From Bauldia sp. (GTDB lineage Bacteria; Pseudomonadota; Alphaproteobacteria; Rhizobiales; Kaistiaceae): a stretch of 64,000 nt of DNA. Each line of letters begins with the position of its first letter. Positions within the stretch are counted from its first letter, which is position 1. This document shows positions 61,136 to 64,000 of this stretch, piece by piece. Location: assembly GCA_037200845.1 (NCBI GenBank), contig JBBCGQ010000001.1:496001-560000 (forward strand), in the 5' to 3' direction. The notes beneath the pieces are model-generated. The model was not told the origin of the DNA, ran no database searches, and saw nothing but the letters and a program-made list of their open reading frames with translations. A program made the position numbers and the translations under genes.

Positions 61136-62152
61136 ATGGACGGACCACGGTTCTGGGACAGGGAGCGCCACGCCGACCGCCGGCCGTACCTGCTTTTCCG
61201 CAACCGCACGGTGGCGGCGCTTCGCAATGTGTTTGAGGCGGAAGGCTTCGTCGAGGTCGATACCGCGGCGCTCCAGGTGTCGCCGGGCAACGAGACGCAC
61301 CTCCACGCCTTCGCCACCGAGATGATCGGCACCGGCGGCGCCCGCGTGCCGCGCTACCTGCACACCTCGCCCGAGTTCGCGATGAAGAAGCTGCTCGCCG
61401 CCGGCGAGGAGAAGATTTTCACCTTCGCCCACGTTTTCCGCAATCGCGAGCGCACGGCGCTCCACGCGCCCGAATTCACGATGGTCGAATGGTATCGCGC
61501 CAACGCGCCCCACGAGACCATCATGCAAGATTGCCTGACGCTGTTGCCGGTGGCGGCCGACACGCTGCGCTGGCGCGGCCGCGAGGCCGATCCGCATGCC
61601 GAGCCGGAAGTCCTCACCGTCGCCGAAGCCTTCGCCCGCCACGCCGGCATCGACCTCGCCGCGACGCGCGGCGATCGCGATCGTTTCGCGAAGGTCGCCG
61701 GCGTACGCATCGCCGCCGACGACACGTGGTCGGACATCTTCAGCCGCGTGCTCAGCGAAAAGATCGAACCCAATCTCGGCATCGGCCGCGTCACGCTGCT
61801 GACGGAATATCCGGTGAGCGAAGCCGCACTCGCCCGCGCCAAGCCCGGCGATCCGTCCGTCGCGGAACGCTTCGAGCTCTACGCCTGCGGCGTGGAACTT
61901 GCCAACGGCTTCGCCGAGCTCACCGACGCGGCCGAGCAGCGCCGCCGCTTCACCGCCGACATGGACGAGAAGGCGCGTATCTACGGCGAGCGCTGTCCGA
62001 TCGATGAAGACTTCCTCGCCGCCCTCGCGCACATGCCGCCGGCCAGCGGCGTCGCGCTGGGCCTCGACCGGCTGGTGATGCTGGGCAGCGGCGCGACCGA
62101 TATAGATCAGGTGCAATGGACCCCGGTGGATGCCACCGGGCTGGAGCAATGA
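61136..62152 (+). CDS. epmA: EF-P lysine ligase EpmA (PoxA/GenX)
   Basis: 338 aa, class II LysRS-like enzyme without an anticodon-binding domain. It attaches (R)-beta-lysine to EF-P. Motif 1 region is ALRNVFEAEGFVEVDTAAL, motif 2 is FTFAHVFRNRERTALHAPEF with TMVEWYR, and motif 3 is SGVALGLDRLVMLGSGATDI. Substrate-pocket residues lie in ELYACGVELANGFAELTDAA. ATG 61136 is well spaced from AAGGA; longer frames are unconserved. The stop overlaps the epmB start by 4 bp (ATGA). Confidence 0.95.
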   Translation: MDGPRFWDRERHADRRPYLLFRNRTVAALRNVFEAEGFVEVDTAALQVSPGNETHLHAFATEMIGTGGARVPRYLHTSPEFAMKKLLAAGEEKIFTFAHVFRNRERTALHAPEFTMVEWYRANAPHETIMQDCLTLLPVAADTLRWRGREADPHAEPEVLTVAEAFARHAGIDLAATRGDRDRFAKVAGVRIAADDTWSDIFSRVLSEKIEPNLGIGRVTLLTEYPVSEAALARAKPGDPSVAERFELYACGVELANGFAELTDAAEQRRRFTADMDEKARIYGERCPIDEDFLAALAHMPPASGVALGLDRLVMLGSGATDIDQVQWTPVDATGLEQ

Positions 62153-63348
62153 CGATGCTGGATGAACAAACGCGGGCACCCAACCTCCCCCTTGAGGGGA
62201 GGTCGAAGGTCGCCGATCGCAGCGATGGCGAGCTTCGGGAGGGGGGCGGGCCGGTTGAGCGAAATACCCCCTCCCGAAATCGCTCCGCAATTTCGACCTC
62301 CCCTCATGGGGGAGGTTTGCCCGGCCGTGCGACCCTCCGCCGTCCCGCCGACCTCGCCGCCGCCGATCTCATCCCGCCAACCGACGTCGCCGCACTGGAG
62401 CAGGTCGCCGCCCGCTACGCCGTCGCCATCACGCCCGCGATGACGGTGCTGATCGACCCTGCCGACGCCGGCGACCCGATCGCGCGCCAGTTCGTGCCCG
62501 ATGTCAGCGAACTACACACCACGCCGGACGAACTCGCCGACCCGATCGGCGACGGCGCCCACGAGGTGACGCCCGGGCTGATCCACCGCTACCCCGACCG
62601 CGTGCTGCTGAAGTTCGTGTCCGCCTGCGCCGTCTACTGCCGCTTCTGCTTCCGCCGCGAGAGCGTCGGGCAGGGCGATGGCCTGTCGCGCGCCGAACTT
62701 GCGTCCGCGCTCGACTACATCCGCGCCCACTCCGAAATCTGGGAGGTCATCGTCTCCGGCGGCGATCCGCTGATCGCCACGCCGCGCCGCCTCGCCTCGC
62801 TCGTCGCCAACATCGCCGCGATCCCGCATGTGAAGATCGTGCGCTTCCACACGCGCATCCCGGTCGTGGCGCCCGAACGCGTGACGCCCGAACTGATCGC
62901 ATCGCTGAAGGCCGACGGACTGACGCCGTGGGTCGCGATCCACGCCAACCATCCGCGCGAGTTGACGGCGGAGGCGCGCGGCGCGCTGGCCCGCCTCGCC
63001 GATGCCGGCATCCCGCTGGTCAGCCAGACCGTGCTGCTCCGCGGCGTCAACGACGATGCGGCAACGCTCGCCGCGCTGATGCGCGCCTTCGTCGAGGCGC
63101 GCGTGAAGCCGTACTACCTGCACCACGCCGATCTCGCGCCGGGCACCGCCCATTTCCGCACGACCATCGACGAGGGGCAGGCGCTGATGCGGGCGTTGCG
63201 CGGCACGCTGTCGGGCATTGCCCAGCCGACCTACGTCCTCGACATCCCCGGCGGCCATGGCAAGGTGCCGATCGGCCCGACATATGTCGGCGAGCGCGAG
63301 GTGAAGGATCCGGCGGGCGCGACGCACGTCTATCCGCCAGAGGCGTGA
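62149..63348 (+). CDS. epmB: EF-P beta-lysylation protein EpmB (lysine 2,3-aminomutase family)
   Basis: 399 aa radical SAM enzyme converting alpha-lysine to (R)-beta-lysine for EpmA. The cluster motif is CAVYCRFCFRRES (CxxxCxxC), SGGDPLIATPRRLASLVANI follows, and the PLP lysine is in DIPGGHGKVPIGPTY. Conserved sequence begins around LRRPADLAAADLIPPTDVAA. Before it, residues 12-57 are translated from a palindromic repeat (62182-62318) and have no counterpart in the family (about 340-350 aa). The start ATG 62149 overlaps the epmA stop. Confidence 0.94.
   Translation: MTMLDEQTRAPNLPLEGRSKVADRSDGELREGGGPVERNTPSRNRSAISTSPHGGGLPGRATLRRPADLAAADLIPPTDVAALEQVAARYAVAITPAMTVLIDPADAGDPIARQFVPDVSELHTTPDELADPIGDGAHEVTPGLIHRYPDRVLLKFVSACAVYCRFCFRRESVGQGDGLSRAELASALDYIRAHSEIWEVIVSGGDPLIATPRRLASLVANIAAIPHVKIVRFHTRIPVVAPERVTPELIASLKADGLTPWVAIHANHPRELTAEARGALARLADAGIPLVSQTVLLRGVNDDAATLAALMRAFVEARVKPYYLHHADLAPGTAHFRTTIDEGQALMRALRGTLSGIAQPTYVLDIPGGHGKVPIGPTYVGEREVKDPAGATHVYPPEA
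62182..62318. repeat. Palindromic repeat inserted within the coding region of epmB
   Basis: The arms AACCTCCCCCTTGAGGGGAG (62182) and the mirrored CGACCTCCCCTCATGGGGGA (from about 62294, ending at 62318) enclose GGTCGCCGATCGCAGCGATG and GAAATCGCTCCGCAATTTCG hairpins. It resembles the intergenic repeats of the window, but here it is translated as part of EpmB. Confidence 0.8.
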
Positions 63349-63462
63349 TCCTCGCGCTCGTGGTGCCGCCCGATGCACGCCTGACGGCCTGAAGCCGCCC
63401 CGTCACAGGACTGTCATCTGCCTCCGCCAAATAGCCGGCTGGCTAGACGGGAGCGCGAAAAA

Positions 63463-63972
63463 GTGGCCGATCCGGTTTATAACGTACTCTTTCTCTGCTC
63501 GGCCAACTCGGCCCGCTCGATCATGGCCGAGGCGATCCTCAACCGCGACGGCAAGGGCCGCTTCCGCGCCTTTTCGGCCGGCAGCCGTCCGTCCGGCACC
63601 GTCGCCGAGCACGCGCTGACGCTGCTGAAGACGCTGAACTACGACACCGCGTCGTTCCGCTCGAAGGGCTGGGACGAGTTCGCGCGGCCGGGCGCGCCGG
63701 AGATGGATTTCATCTTCACGGTTTGCGACGAGGCCGCCGGCGAAACCTGCCCGGTCTGGCCGGGCCATCCCGCGAGCGCCCACTGGAGCGTCCCCGATCC
63801 GGCCAAGGCCACCGGCACCCACGCCGAAGTCTCCGCTGCCTACGACGACGCCTACCGGATGCTCGCCACCCGTATCGGCCTCTTCATCAACCTGCCGCTC
63901 GCGAAGCTCGACCACGTCGCGCTCCACAAGCACCTCACCGACATCGGCGCCGGCCGAAGCGTCTCCGCCTGA
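63463..63972 (+). CDS. Low-molecular-weight phosphatase / ArsC-type arsenate reductase family
   Basis: 169 aa, cytosolic. The P-loop NVLFLCSANSARSIMAEAIL has the CX5R catalytic motif of LMW protein tyrosine phosphatases and thioredoxin-type arsenate reductases. Further features are FRAFSAGSRPSGTVAEHALT and DFIFTVCDEAAGETCPVWPG with a Cys pair suggestive of ArsC. HWSVPDPAKATG provides the catalytic Asp. The start is GTG 63463. No other ars gene is in view, so function as arsenate reductase is likely but not proven by context. Confidence 0.88.
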   Translation: MADPVYNVLFLCSANSARSIMAEAILNRDGKGRFRAFSAGSRPSGTVAEHALTLLKTLNYDTASFRSKGWDEFARPGAPEMDFIFTVCDEAAGETCPVWPGHPASAHWSVPDPAKATGTHAEVSAAYDDAYRMLATRIGLFINLPLAKLDHVALHKHLTDIGAGRSVSA

Positions 63973-63973
63973 C

Positions 63974-64000
63974 CTAGCTCCCGTCCGCCTCGAAGCCGAC
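63974..64000 (-). CDS. Possible C-terminal end of a gene running into the window
   Basis: On the minus strand the last codons read VGFEADGS followed by TAG at 63976-63974. The frame is open to the window edge. With only eight codons visible this is a guess based on tail-to-tail packing next to the ArsC-like gene. Confidence 0.25.
   Translation of the reverse strand, partial: VGFEADGS

Overview
The window looks like a chromosomal segment of a high-GC alphaproteobacterium of the order Hyphomicrobiales (Rhizobiales). The main evidence is a complete acpXL-fabZXL-fabF2XL-fabF1XL-adh-lpxXL cluster for the very-long-chain fatty acid of lipid A, a RegB/RegA (ActS/ActR) redox two-component pair, an intracellular polyhydroxyalkanoate depolymerase, an MmcB-type repair protein, a DUF2852 protein, and an infC gene that begins with ATT. 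I cannot name the genus.

Positions 1 to about 11,320 are the end of a genomic island of visibly lower GC, inserted at the 3' end of a tRNA-Leu(CAG) gene. It is mostly wreckage of mobile and defence-like genes. A REase-nSTAND3 NTPase gene is cut in two by a 2,505-bp IS1595-family element (8-bp target duplication, 25-bp inverted repeats) that carries a P63C-domain gene and a 52-aa gene. A serine recombinase and a polymerase-palm-like gene are both 5'-truncated at one shared scar. The island's tyrosine integrase has an in-frame amber stop. Two intact proteins of unknown function remain: one with a PD-(D/E)XK-like core, one with a HEPN-like C-terminal motif.

Positions 11.3-26 kb are core genes: a polytopic membrane protein, an NDUFA9-like NAD(P)-binding protein overlapping uppP tail to tail, a GST next to queG (with no normal start codon), a run of overlapping small genes, phaZ, a YgjP-like metallopeptidase, a Bcr/CflA-type exporter and a class A PBP. 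At 26.1-27.1 kb a lower-GC gene, apparently leaderless, precedes an odd short-arm tRNA with anticodon ACU, and then polA. Positions 30-40 kb hold pheS-pheT, rpmI-rplT, infC and associated genes, nearly all on the minus strand.

Positions 40-50 kb hold the regB/regA pair (regA carries a +1 frameshift in a C4 run), mmcB, a LysE-type exporter and the VLCFA lipid A operon. Positions 50.9-59.3 kb look like a sugar uptake and oxidation locus: lactonase, FucU mutarotase, aldo/keto reductase, GntR regulator, an RbsBCA-type ABC transporter and an IclR regulator. The window ends with efp, epmA and epmB (the EF-P modification set) and an ArsC-like phosphatase.

Several families of 70-180 bp palindromic repeats are scattered between genes. 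One copy lies inside the fabF1-adh operon and one is read through in frame inside epmB.
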